Shown piece by piece: positions 43,365-52,172 of a DNA stretch of 53,198 nt. Position numbers and translations under genes: made by a program. The stretch lies in assembly GCF_001899645.1 (NCBI RefSeq), contig NZ_MKVV01000057.1:98360-151557 (forward strand). The letters run 5' to 3'. How positions within the stretch are numbered: the stretch's first letter is position 1; the number at the start of each line of letters is the position of its first letter. The notes beneath the pieces were generated by a model. That model had not been told where the DNA came from and did not search any database. It was given only the letters and a program-made list of their open reading frames with translations. This stretch comes from Pseudonocardia sp. 73-21 (GTDB taxonomy: Bacteria > Actinomycetota > Actinomycetes > Mycobacteriales > Pseudonocardiaceae).

Positions 43365-44777
43365 TCAGCTGAAGTGGACGTACTCGTACTCGAAGGGCTT
43401 GTCGTTGATGCCCTTCGTGGGCGGCGCGATCCAGCTGGCGATCTTGCCGGGCTCGTAGACCGGCTTCATCAGCGACCGGACGTGGGTCTTGTCGGCCTCG
43501 GTGGGCAGCCAGCAGTCCTTCTTGGCCTCCCACACGTCCGGCCCGACGACGTCGCCCTTCGGGGTGATGTGGTGCTCGGAGAACAGGCCGACACCGCGGT
43601 TGAAGCCCAGGTGCGGCAGGTAGAGCCGGCGGTCCAGCCCGGCGTTCTCCAGCACGCGGTTCCAGCGCTTGAGGCCGTTCTCGCAGTCGGCGATGTACTC
43701 GGTGCGCAGGTCGGAGTTCAGGGCCAGGAGCGCGGGCACCTCGTCCTGGGTGAGCACGCCGTCGCGGACGAGGTCGATCTTCGCCGAGTTCTCGGTGAGG
43801 ACGTGGTCGTCCTTGCGGCGCTCCTCCTGCCAGCGGCCCTTGAGCCCGGCGGTGAAGTAGTTCGCCGCGTTCGTGGACTGCTCGGAGCCGAAGAGGTCCA
43901 GGCTCACCGAGTAGTGGAAGTTGATGTACTTCTGGATCACGTCGAGCGGGATGCCGCCGTGCGGGCCGATCTCCTCGGTGTCGTACTGCCGCGTCAGCTC
44001 GGCGGCGCGGGTGACCACGCGGTCGACACCCGTGGTGCCGACGAACATGTGGTGGCTCTCCTCCTTCAACATGAACTCGCACGTGCGCGAGAGCGGGTCG
44101 AAGGCGGACTCCTTCAGCGTGCCGAGCTGGTACTTGCCGTCCCGGTCGGTGAAGTAGGTGAACATGAAGAAGCTCAGCCAGTCGGGCGTCTCCTCGTTGA
44201 ACGCGCCCAGGATGCGCGGGCTGTCGAGGTCGCCGGAGTTGCGCTGCAGCAGCGCCTCCGCCTCGTCGCGGCCGCCCCGCCCGAAGAACGCGTGCAGCAG
44301 GTAGACCATCGCCCAGAGGTGGCGGCCCTCCTCGACGTTGACCTGGAAGAGGTTGCGCAGGTCGTAGAGCGACGGCGCGGTTTCGCCCAGGCGGCGCTGC
44401 TGCTCGACGGACGCGGGCTCGGTGTCGCCCTGGATGACGATGAGCCGCTGCAGGTCGGCGCGGTACTCGCCGGGCACCTGCTGCCAGACGGGCTGGCCCT
44501 TCTGCTCGCCGAACGCGATCTTGCGGTCGGTGTTGCGCTCGGCCAGGAAGACGCCCCAGCGGTACTCCTCCATGGCGACGTGGTCGAAGTGGGCCCACCC
44601 CTCACGGCCCACGGCGACGGCGGTGCGCAGGTAGACGTCCTCGGTGGGGACGGCCGGGCCCATCGTCTTCCACCAGTTGAGGAAGTTGGGCTGCCACGAC
44701 TCGAGGGCGCGTTGCAGCTTCCGGTCCCCGGCCAGGTCGACGTTGTTGGGGATCTTCTCGCTGTAGTCGATGCTCAT
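43365..44777 (-). CDS. boxB: Benzoyl-CoA 2,3-epoxidase, oxygenase subunit B
   Basis: Diiron oxygenase that converts benzoyl-CoA to the 2,3-epoxide in the aerobic CoA-dependent benzoate route. The 470-residue product begins M-S-I-D-Y-S-E-K-I-P-N-N-V and carries E-E-G-R-H-L-W-A-M-V-Y and K-E-E-S-H-H-M-F-V-G, the two E-x-x-H-type diiron helices. Length is that of characterised BoxB. It lies one base after boxC's stop on the same strand, translationally coupled. Confidence 0.95.
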   Translation of the reverse strand: MSIDYSEKIPNNVDLAGDRKLQRALESWQPNFLNWWKTMGPAVPTEDVYLRTAVAVGREGWAHFDHVAMEEYRWGVFLAERNTDRKIAFGEQKGQPVWQQVPGEYRADLQRLIVIQGDTEPASVEQQRRLGETAPSLYDLRNLFQVNVEEGRHLWAMVYLLHAFFGRGGRDEAEALLQRNSGDLDSPRILGAFNEETPDWLSFFMFTYFTDRDGKYQLGTLKESAFDPLSRTCEFMLKEESHHMFVGTTGVDRVVTRAAELTRQYDTEEIGPHGGIPLDVIQKYINFHYSVSLDLFGSEQSTNAANYFTAGLKGRWQEERRKDDHVLTENSAKIDLVRDGVLTQDEVPALLALNSDLRTEYIADCENGLKRWNRVLENAGLDRRLYLPHLGFNRGVGLFSEHHITPKGDVVGPDVWEAKKDCWLPTEADKTHVRSLMKPVYEPGKIASWIAPPTKGINDKPFEYEYVHFS

Positions 44778-44778
44778 G

Positions 44779-46491
44779 TCAGACCCGCTTCCTGTCGAAC
44801 TCGGCCTTGCGTCCCGTGCCGTACCTGCGCAGCGCCCCCTCGGGGCCCGAAGCGTTCGGTCGTACGAAGATCCAGTTCTGCCACGCCGTGAGCCGCGAGA
44901 AGATCCGCGACTCCATCGTCTCGGGCCCGACGAACCGGTGGTTGGCCTCCATACCGGTCAGGGCGTCGGGGGAGAGGGAGGCCCGCTCCTCCAGCATGAT
45001 CCGGATGTCGTCCTCCCAGTCGATGTCGTCGAACGCCTCGGTGACCAGGCCCAGCTCGGCGGCCTCGGCGGCCTCGATGCGGCGGCTGGTCTCCTGGCGC
45101 AGCTTCGCCATCGCGGCCCCGTCGTCATCCGGGCCGCCCCAGAAGCGGGAACCCAGGCGCGAGAGCCCGTTGCTCATCGGGAACGTGCCGAAGTTCGACG
45201 CCGACAGCACGATCTGCGCCGGCGCGCCCTCTTCGTCGTTGTCCTCCATCAGCCCGTCGAGCATGTACTGCCGGTCGCACGCCAGCGCGAGCTCCAGCAG
45301 CGCCCCGGCGAAGCAGGATCCCGGCTCGATCAGGGCGATCAGCGACCGCGACGTGACGTCGAGGCGCTTGAGGGTGCGCTTGAAGTAGTGGCGGATCTCG
45401 TTGACCAGCCAGTCGGAGCCGGAGAAGTCCTCGATGACCTTCTCGAACGCCAGCGCGTCCTCGACGTCACCCTCGGTGCGGATCACCCAGGTCCCGAGCT
45501 CCAGCTCGTTGGCGCGCAGCCGCAGGATCAGGTCGTCGAGCTGGCGCGTCATGGCCAGCGGCCAGAAGTCGGCGCCGAGCTCGTGCACACGGTCGACGGT
45601 GTCCGGCACGTCCCCCTCGGGGCCGAACACGGTGATCTCGACGAGCCCCTGCCCGCGGTCGAACGTCGCCTTCACGTGCTCGTAGGTGATGCCGTCCGCG
45701 GTCTCCTCACGCTGCAGCGGCGTGAGCGCGATCCCGGTGGCTCCACTGTCGTTCGACGGCCGGTTCGAGCGGGCCGCGGCGGTGGCGGCGCGCTCGGCCA
45801 CCGTCTCGTCCCAGTTGCGCTTCGGGATCACCTCGTCGACGAGCTTCCACTCGACGGCCTGCTTCCCCCGCGCACCCTCGGACTTGGTGGCGAAGACGTC
45901 GGCGCGGTCCTTGCGGACCCTGCGCTTGTCGACGACGCGGGTGAGACCGCCGGTACCGGGCAGCACGCCCAGCAGCGGTACCTCGGGCAGCGAGACCGCC
46001 GAGGAGTTGTCGTCGATGAGCAGGATCTCCTCGCACGCCAGCGCCATCTCGTAGCCGCCGCCGGCCGCCGTGCCGTTGACCGCGGCGATGTAGACCTGGC
46101 CCGAGTGGGCGCTCGCGTCCTCGATGCCGTTGCGGGTCTCGTTGGTGAACTTGCAGAAGTTCACCTTCCACGGGTGGCTCGACTGCGCGAGCATCCGGAT
46201 GTTGGCGCCCGCGCAGAAGTTGCGGTCCTTGGCGCTGGTGAGCACCACCGCGTGCACGCCCGGGTACTCGAAGCGCAGCCGCTGTGTGGCGTCGTAGAGC
46301 TCGATGTCGACGCCCAGGTCGTAGCTGTTCATCTTCAGCTCGTAGCCGGGGACGATGCCGCCGTCCTCGTCGATGTCGAGGCGCAGGTAGGCCACCTCGC
46401 CCTGGACGTCGAGCTTCCAGTGCTTGTAGGACGCCGGGTCGGCGTCGAACGAGACGGCCGGGGTCGTGTCGGGCTCGATGGTGGTGGTCAC
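44779..46491 (-). CDS. boxC: 2,3-epoxybenzoyl-CoA dihydrolase (benzoyl-CoA-dihydrodiol lyase)
   Basis: Opens the ring of 2,3-epoxybenzoyl-CoA to give 3,4-dehydroadipyl-CoA semialdehyde and formate. A 570-residue double crotonase-fold enzyme with N-terminal F-C-A-G-A-N-I-R-M-L and A-A-V-N-G-T-A-A-G-G-G-Y-E-M (oxyanion regions), and a second, diverged crotonase half (E-P-G-S-C-F-A-G-A-L-L-E-L-A). Slightly longer than the ~555 aa typical of the family. Between it and the ligase gene is a 72-base gap containing a TCTACA...TGTAGA inverted pair. Confidence 0.94.
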   Translation of the reverse strand: MTTTIEPDTTPAVSFDADPASYKHWKLDVQGEVAYLRLDIDEDGGIVPGYELKMNSYDLGVDIELYDATQRLRFEYPGVHAVVLTSAKDRNFCAGANIRMLAQSSHPWKVNFCKFTNETRNGIEDASAHSGQVYIAAVNGTAAGGGYEMALACEEILLIDDNSSAVSLPEVPLLGVLPGTGGLTRVVDKRRVRKDRADVFATKSEGARGKQAVEWKLVDEVIPKRNWDETVAERAATAAARSNRPSNDSGATGIALTPLQREETADGITYEHVKATFDRGQGLVEITVFGPEGDVPDTVDRVHELGADFWPLAMTRQLDDLILRLRANELELGTWVIRTEGDVEDALAFEKVIEDFSGSDWLVNEIRHYFKRTLKRLDVTSRSLIALIEPGSCFAGALLELALACDRQYMLDGLMEDNDEEGAPAQIVLSASNFGTFPMSNGLSRLGSRFWGGPDDDGAAMAKLRQETSRRIEAAEAAELGLVTEAFDDIDWEDDIRIMLEERASLSPDALTGMEANHRFVGPETMESRIFSRLTAWQNWIFVRPNASGPEGALRRYGTGRKAEFDRKRV

Positions 46492-46563
46492 TCCAGGCCC
46501 TTCCTGTGGCTGATACCCGTCACTCTACAACATGGTGGCGCAACGGCAAAGCTCTGTAGAACG

Positions 46564-48111
46564 TCACACGATGGTGCCCGCCGCCAGCTCGCGCAGCCGG
46601 AAGCGCTGGATCTTGCCCGTCGCGGTGCGGGGCAGCTCGCTCACCTCGACGACGAGCCGCGGCCGCTTGAACGACGCCAGCCCGGCCCGGCAGAACGCGA
46701 TCACCTCGTCCGGGTCCACGTGGGTACCCGCCCTCGGGACGACGTACGCCACGGGCTTGTCGAGGCCGTCGGCGTCGGGCACGCCGATCACCACGGCCTC
46801 CGCCAGGCCCGGGTGCTCCATCAGGCGGGCCTCCACCTCGGCCGGGCTGACCCAGATGCCGCCGACCTTCAGCACGTCGTCGGCCCGACCCAGGCACGAG
46901 TAGCTGCCGTCGGCGGCGCGGACGTACTGGTCGCCGGTGCGCATCCACTCGCCCTGGAAGACCGCCCGGTTGACATCGGTACGGCACCAGTACCCGGTGC
47001 AGATCGACTCGCCCGCGATGTAGAGCATCCCGGGCTCGTCGACGCCGTCGATCACGCTGCCGTCGGGCCGGCGCAGCTCCACCCGGTAGCCCGGCACCGG
47101 GTAGCCGGAGCTGCCGGGGACGACCTTGCCGGGCACGTTGGAGATGAAGATGTGCAGCGCCTCGGTGGAGCCGATGCCGTCGAGGATCTCGAAGCCGTAC
47201 TGGTCGCGGACGCCGTGGAACATCCGGGCGGGCAGCGCCTCACCGGCCGAGACGCCGTTGCGGACGGTCGAGAACCTCTCCTTCGGCAGGTCGGCGGCCA
47301 TCAGCGGGCCCCAGAAGCTCGGGCCGCCGAAGAACAGCGTGACGCCGTGGCGCTCGGCGAGGTCGGCGAAGTGCGCCGGGTTCGGGCGGGTCGGGACGAG
47401 CACGGACGCCGCCCCCACCGAGAACGGGAAGAACAGCGAGTTGCCGATGCCGTAGGCGAAGAACAGCTTCGCGCCCGAGAGGCAGACGTCGTCGCGGGTG
47501 ACGCCCAGGACCTGGGTGCCGTAGGTCTCGCAGACGAACCGGATGTCGGTGTGGCGGTGCATCGCGCCCTTGGGGGTGCCGGTGGTGCCCGACGTGTAGA
47601 GCCACAGCGCCGGCGACTCGTCCCACGTCGGGTAGGCGGCCGCGAGCGGCTCGGTGTCGCACAGCTGCGCCCAGGTCATGCCGCCCGGCGCGTCGGGCGC
47701 GGTGTCACCGGTCAGGACGACGTGCCGGACGTCGGGGGCGTCGGCGGTGGCGCCGAGCACGGAGGCGGCGAACTCGGCGCTGCCCAGCACGACGCGGGCG
47801 CGGGAGTCCACCACGAGCTTGCCCAGCTCCGGGCCGGTGAGCATCGTCGACGACGGGACGGCCACCGCGCCGACGTACATCGTGGCGAGGACGGCCGTGA
47901 CCAGCTCGACGTCGTCGACCATGCACATCAGGACGCGTTCCTCGGGGCGGACGCCGATCGCCAGCAGTCCCGCGGCGACGCGGCGCACCTCGTCGGTGAG
48001 CTCCGCGTAGGTGAGCGAGCCGCCCGGATGGTGGACGGCCACCCGCGCGCCGTCGCCCGCGGCGATCCGGCGTTCGGTGAGGTACACGGCGGCGTTGAAC
48101 GGGTCCGTCAT
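46564..48111 (-). CDS. Benzoate-CoA ligase
   Basis: Adenylate-forming enzyme (515 aa) that activates benzoate to benzoyl-CoA using ATP. Y-T-S-G-T-T-G-T-P-K-G (A3), D-G-I-G-S-T-E (A5) and R-T-G-D-Q-Y and P-R-T-A-T-G-K-I (A7, A10 lysine) are present. The sequence matches aryl-CoA ligases of the BadA/BclA branch in A-Y-G-I-G-N-S-L-F-F-P-F. ATG 48111 is used. A 63-base longer frame would begin inside the promoter. First gene of the box operon, so the operon should be induced by benzoate or a related acid. Confidence 0.9.
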   Translation of the reverse strand: MTDPFNAAVYLTERRIAAGDGARVAVHHPGGSLTYAELTDEVRRVAAGLLAIGVRPEERVLMCMVDDVELVTAVLATMYVGAVAVPSSTMLTGPELGKLVVDSRARVVLGSAEFAASVLGATADAPDVRHVVLTGDTAPDAPGGMTWAQLCDTEPLAAAYPTWDESPALWLYTSGTTGTPKGAMHRHTDIRFVCETYGTQVLGVTRDDVCLSGAKLFFAYGIGNSLFFPFSVGAASVLVPTRPNPAHFADLAERHGVTLFFGGPSFWGPLMAADLPKERFSTVRNGVSAGEALPARMFHGVRDQYGFEILDGIGSTEALHIFISNVPGKVVPGSSGYPVPGYRVELRRPDGSVIDGVDEPGMLYIAGESICTGYWCRTDVNRAVFQGEWMRTGDQYVRAADGSYSCLGRADDVLKVGGIWVSPAEVEARLMEHPGLAEAVVIGVPDADGLDKPVAYVVPRAGTHVDPDEVIAFCRAGLASFKRPRLVVEVSELPRTATGKIQRFRLRELAAGTIV

Positions 48112-48146
48112 GGGGTGCGCTCCGCAGTCCGGTTCGGGGTGTCCGA

Positions 48147-48191
48147 ACTCTACTGCTTGATCACGCTCCGTCAACGATTCGTAGAAAATCG
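48147..48191 (-). promoter_or_regulatory. Box operon promoter with adjacent inverted repeat
   Basis: Minus-strand TTGACG (48174-48169), 16-base spacer, TAGAGT (48152-48147). Next to the -35 lies CGATT-N7-AATCG (48175-48191), a candidate regulator site. No regulator gene of the BoxR type is in the window. Confidence 0.5.
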
Positions 48192-48322
48192 CTGGTGGTC
48201 AACATCTGTGTTCGAACCGAGGGCGCTGATGCTTCCCCTACCCATGCACGGCCTGCTATGAACGCACGGAGTGGTCCGGCGCACACCCCGCAGGCGCCCC
48301 ACCGACATAGGGAGAACAGTCA
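48192..48322. other. Rest of the divergent ligase/alcohol-dehydrogenase control region
   Basis: 131 bases between the ligase promoter and the dehydrogenase ATG. Contains TTCGAA at ~48210 and GGGAGAA before the ATG; no clear promoter for the dehydrogenase was found. Confidence 0.3.
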
Positions 48323-49444
48323 ATGCAGACTCGTGGAGCCATCGTCCGGCAGGCACCGGGCAAGTACGAGGTCGTGGACCTCAACGTCGACGACCCCCGT
48401 CCCGGCGAGGTGCAGGTCAAGCTCGTGGCCTCGGGCCTGTGCCACTCCGACGACCACATCGCCACCGGCGACATCCCGGTCGGGGTGTACCCGTTCGCCG
48501 GCGGTCACGAGGGCGCGGGCATCGTCACCGCGGCTCCGCCGAACCACAAGGGGATCAAGGAGGGCGACCACGTCGTCTTCTCCTTCCTGCCCTCCTGCGG
48601 CCACTGCCGCTGGTGCGCCTCGGGCCAGCAGAACCTCTGCGACCTCGGCGCCGGTCTGCTCGCGGGCACCCGCTGGGAGGAGCCCACCACCCGCCTCCAG
48701 CTGCTCGACGGCACCCCGGTCGGCCAGATGTGCGGCATCTCGACGTTCGTGGAGACCACCACCGTCTCCGCCGACTCCGTGGTGAAGGTCCCCGAGGACC
48801 TGCCGCTGGACAAGATCTGCCTGCTCGGCTGCAACGTCGGCACCGGCTGGGGCGCCGCGGTCAACTCCGCCCAGGTCCAGCCCGGGCACACCGTCATCGT
48901 CATGGGCATCGGCGGCGTCGGCATCAACGCGGTGCAGGGCGCGGCGCACGCCGGCGCGGCCAACATCATCGCCGTCGACCCGGTGGCGCTCAAGCGCGAG
49001 AACGCCACCCAGCTCGGCGCCACCCACGGCGTCGAGACCATGGAGGAGGCCACCGAGCTGGCCCAGCAGTTCACCAACGGCCAGGGCGCCGACTCCGCGA
49101 TCATCACCGTCGGCGTCATCAAGCCCGAGTACGTCGGGCAGGCCATGGCGTCGATCCGCAAGGCGGGCACCGTCGTGGTCACGGCACTGGGCAACATCGC
49201 CGACACCACCCCGCTGCCGGTCTCGCTGGCCGACGTCACGCTGTTCCAGAAGCGCATCCAGGGGTCGCTGTTCGGCGAGTCCAACCCCAACTGGGACATC
49301 CTGCGCCAGATCGAGCTCTACCGGGCGGGCATCCTGAAGCTCGACGAGGTCATCACCACGACCTACACCCTGGACCAGGTCGGCGAGGGCTACGAGGCCA
49401 TGCACGCCGGCACGAACCAGAAGGGCGTCATCGTCTACAGCTGA
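48323..49444 (+). CDS. NDMA-dependent (nicotinoprotein) alcohol dehydrogenase
   Basis: A 373-residue zinc MDR enzyme with tightly bound NAD, belonging to the NDMA-dependent class known in actinomycetes, in which an external acceptor, probably mycofactocin, re-oxidises the cofactor. Visible: catalytic zinc Cys in G-L-C-H-S-D-D-H, G-G-H-E-G-A-G, structural-zinc Cys cluster C-G-H-C-R-W-C-A-S-G-Q-Q-N-L-C, and the Rossmann G-I-G-G-V-G. Divergent from the benzoate ligase, so it may supply benzoate from benzyl alcohol-like compounds, or simply act on primary alcohols. GGGAGAA precedes the ATG. Confidence 0.92.
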   Translation: MQTRGAIVRQAPGKYEVVDLNVDDPRPGEVQVKLVASGLCHSDDHIATGDIPVGVYPFAGGHEGAGIVTAAPPNHKGIKEGDHVVFSFLPSCGHCRWCASGQQNLCDLGAGLLAGTRWEEPTTRLQLLDGTPVGQMCGISTFVETTTVSADSVVKVPEDLPLDKICLLGCNVGTGWGAAVNSAQVQPGHTVIVMGIGGVGINAVQGAAHAGAANIIAVDPVALKRENATQLGATHGVETMEEATELAQQFTNGQGADSAIITVGVIKPEYVGQAMASIRKAGTVVVTALGNIADTTPLPVSLADVTLFQKRIQGSLFGESNPNWDILRQIELYRAGILKLDEVITTTYTLDQVGEGYEAMHAGTNQKGVIVYS

Positions 49445-49526
49445 CCGACGCACCCGTCTTCCTCGCGCGAACGGCATCCCCGGCCCGGTCGGGGGTGCCG
49501 TTCGCGTGTGTCCCAGAGAGGTACTC

Positions 49527-51368
49527 ATGACTTCGCCCACCCCCGTCGTCGGCCTGCGCCGCGAACGTGAGGTGCTCACCGTCGCCCTGCTGACGGGCCG
49601 CCACGTCGTGATCGAGGGGCCGCCCGGCACCGGCAAGTCCACACTGCTGCGCTCGATCGCCCGCGACACCGGCCAGGAGGTCGTGTTCGTCGAGGGCAAC
49701 GCCGAGCTGACCCCCGCGCGGCTGGTCGGGCAGTTCGACCCGTCCCAGGTGCTGTCGAGCGGCTACCAGCCCGACTCGTTCGTCGACGGGCCGCTGATCA
49801 CCGCCATGCGCACGGGCGGGCTGCTCTACATGGAGGAGCTCAACCGGGTCCCCGAGGAGACGCTCAACGTCCTCATCACGGTGCTGACCGAGGGCGAGAT
49901 CGCCGTCCCCCGGTTGGGCACCGTGCACGCGGGCAAGGACTTCCGGCTGATCGCCGCGATGAACCCGTTCGACGCGGTGGGCACCGCGCGGGTCAGCCAG
50001 GCCATCGCCGACCGCATGTGCCGCGTGGTGCTCGGCTACCAGGACCTCGAGGGCGAGCGGGCCATCACGGCGTCGGTGAGCGGGCTGGCCGGGAAGTGGG
50101 TGGACCTGTCGGTCACGCTCACCCGGGCCACGCGCGAGCACCGCGACGTGCGGATGGGCTCGTCCGTGCGCGGGGCGATCGACCTGTCGCTCGTGCTCAC
50201 CGCGCTCGCCGACCTGCGCGCCGAGGCCTCGCCGTCGCGGGAGACCGCGCGCGACGCCGCGTACGCCGCGCTGTCGGGCCGCATCCGGATCACCGACGGC
50301 GTCGACCGCACGGCCGAGTCGGTGATCGACGAGCTGCTGGAGACGCACTGGCCGGCGGAGGACGCCGAGACCGACCCCCCGGAGTCCCCGGACGCGGACG
50401 GCGGTGACAACCAGGGAAAAGCCCCCAGCCCGGGGCATAACCCGGGCTTCCAGCAGCGGTCCCGGCCCGGTCGCGAGCAGGCGGGGCGCACGCAGAGCCG
50501 GGAGCAGATCGCGGCCAACCACGCCGCGTTCGAGGACGTCTCACCCGAGCTGGGTGAGCTCGACGGCGAGGCCTTCGACGCGCTCGCGGCCCAGGACGCG
50601 GAGGCGGCGGCCTCCCTGCTGGCCGACATGGCCGTCGCCACGGACGCGGAGCTGCGCGCCGCCGCGCGCCGGCTGGCCGGGCGGGTGTTCATCCGGCTGG
50701 GCCGGGTCGGGCCGGCGAAGGCACGGGGTACGCGGCGGCTCGGGCCCTCGCGCCGCCTCGACGGCGACCTGGATCTCGACCGCACCCTCGAGGCCTGGGA
50801 CCCGTCGGTGTCCCGGCGTCCGGAGGAGCTGGTCACCCGCACGTGGACGGCCCACCGCCGGGCCGTCTGCCTCGTCGTCGACATCTCCGGGTCGATGCGG
50901 GGTCTCGCCGTGGCGCTGGCCGCCGTGGCCGCCGCCGGGGTCGTGGTGGCCAACGAGAACGGGCCGCCGCAGCTGCAGCCGTCGGTCCTCGCGTTCGGCG
51001 CGGGGGTGAAGGTGCTGCAGGCACAGGGGGTGCGCCGCCCGCCCGAGGAGCTGCTCAGCGACCTCGTGGCGCTGCGCGGGCACGGCACCACCGACCTCGC
51101 GGCGGGGTTGCGCGAGGCGTCGAAGCAGCTCGCCGGGGCCGTGGCCGACGAACGCATGGTGGTGCTGCTCAGCGACTGCCTGCACACCGCGGGTGACGAG
51201 CCCGCCGACGCGCTGGGCGGCATCGACCGGTTGCACGTACTCGTCCCGCTGGGCGGGGCCGAGGCGGAGACCGCCGCCGCGGCGCTGGCCACGCGCGGGG
51301 GAGGGCGGGCCCAGACCGTCACGCGCCTGGCGGACGTGGCCCCGGCCCTCACCCGGATCCTGGCGTGA
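49527..51368 (+). CDS. MoxR-type AAA+ ATPase fused to a VWA domain
   Basis: A 613-residue single-chain version of the MoxR/VWA pair. N-terminal AAA+ module: Walker A G-P-P-G-T-G-K-S (31-38), Walker B-like L-L-Y-M-E-E-L-N-R-V-P (~95-105), then a lid domain to ~285. A charged, low-complexity linker (~290-350) leads to a C-terminal VWA domain with the MIDAS D-I-S-G-S-M (Asp452). MoxR-VWA chaperones insert metals or mature oxidoreductase complexes. Placed 82 bases after the nicotinoprotein dehydrogenase, it may activate that enzyme. ATG 49527 with AGAGAGG upstream. Confidence 0.88.
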   Translation: MTSPTPVVGLRREREVLTVALLTGRHVVIEGPPGTGKSTLLRSIARDTGQEVVFVEGNAELTPARLVGQFDPSQVLSSGYQPDSFVDGPLITAMRTGGLLYMEELNRVPEETLNVLITVLTEGEIAVPRLGTVHAGKDFRLIAAMNPFDAVGTARVSQAIADRMCRVVLGYQDLEGERAITASVSGLAGKWVDLSVTLTRATREHRDVRMGSSVRGAIDLSLVLTALADLRAEASPSRETARDAAYAALSGRIRITDGVDRTAESVIDELLETHWPAEDAETDPPESPDADGGDNQGKAPSPGHNPGFQQRSRPGREQAGRTQSREQIAANHAAFEDVSPELGELDGEAFDALAAQDAEAAASLLADMAVATDAELRAAARRLAGRVFIRLGRVGPAKARGTRRLGPSRRLDGDLDLDRTLEAWDPSVSRRPEELVTRTWTAHRRAVCLVVDISGSMRGLAVALAAVAAAGVVVANENGPPQLQPSVLAFGAGVKVLQAQGVRRPPEELLSDLVALRGHGTTDLAAGLREASKQLAGAVADERMVVLLSDCLHTAGDEPADALGGIDRLHVLVPLGGAEAETAAAALATRGGGRAQTVTRLADVAPALTRILA

Positions 51369-51389
51369 GCCCTGCGTAGGGTTTCGGCC

Positions 51390-52172
51390 GTGGGCACCAT
51401 CGTCTCCTTTCACGCACATCCCGACGACGAGTCGATCGCGGTCGGCGGCACCCTGGCCAAGGCCGCGGCCGCGGGCCACCGGGTGGTCCTCGTCTTCGCC
51501 ACGCGCGGCGAGCTGGGGGAGCCCGTGCCGGGCGTCCTCGAGCCGGGCGAGCAACTGCCCGTCCGGCGCTCGGACGAGTGCTACGCCTCCGCCGCGGTGC
51601 TGGGGGCCAAGCGCGTGGAGTTCCTGCCCTACACCGACTCCGGGATGATGGGCGAGGCCAGCAACGAGGCCCCGTACTGCTTCTGGCAGGCCAACGTCGA
51701 GCACGCCGCGAAGCTGCTCGCCGTGATCCTCGACGAGGAGGAGCCCGACGTCCTCACGATCTACGACGACAACGGCGGCTACGGCCACCCCGACCACATC
51801 CAGGTCCACCGCGTGGGTCGTCGCGCCGCCGAGCTCGCGGCCGTGCCGGTGGTGGCGCAGAGCACGATCAACCGAGACTGGATGGCGCGCGGCGCCAAGC
51901 AGGCCGGCGGCGAGCTGCCCGAGGGCGTCGAGAAGATGGGCAAGCCCGAGTCGGAGATCACCCACCGCGTCGAGGCCGTCGACTTCACCACGCAGAAGCG
52001 CGACTCCATGCGCGCACACGCCAGCCAGATGTCGCCCGACCACTTCATGCTGACGATGCCCGAGCCGATGTTCGCGATGGGTCTGGGCGTGGAGTTCTAC
52101 ATCGTCGAGGGCGAGCCGAGCCCGGCCGAGAGCTCCGGCTTGTTCGAGGAGCTGTTCGTCCCGATCCGGTAG
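51390..52172 (+). CDS. LmbE/PIG-L family zinc deacetylase (mycothiol-type)
   Basis: A 260-residue zinc hydrolase with H-A-H-P-D-D-E (zinc ligands and base) and G-H-P-D-H-I-Q-V-H-R. Close in layout to the MshB/Mca family, which removes acetyl groups from GlcNAc-Ins or cleaves mycothiol S-conjugates; I cannot separate the two from sequence alone. GTG 51390 starts 21 bases after the AAA-VWA stop. The last 76 bases overlap the convergent permease gene. Confidence 0.85.
   Translation: MGTIVSFHAHPDDESIAVGGTLAKAAAAGHRVVLVFATRGELGEPVPGVLEPGEQLPVRRSDECYASAAVLGAKRVEFLPYTDSGMMGEASNEAPYCFWQANVEHAAKLLAVILDEEEPDVLTIYDDNGGYGHPDHIQVHRVGRRAAELAAVPVVAQSTINRDWMARGAKQAGGELPEGVEKMGKPESEITHRVEAVDFTTQKRDSMRAHASQMSPDHFMLTMPEPMFAMGLGVEFYIVEGEPSPAESSGLFEELFVPIR

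Noticed and set aside
43026..48261. Two very long plus-strand frames opposite the box operon
   Set aside because: Shadows of boxB, boxC and the ligase, with Val/Asp/Arg-biased composition.
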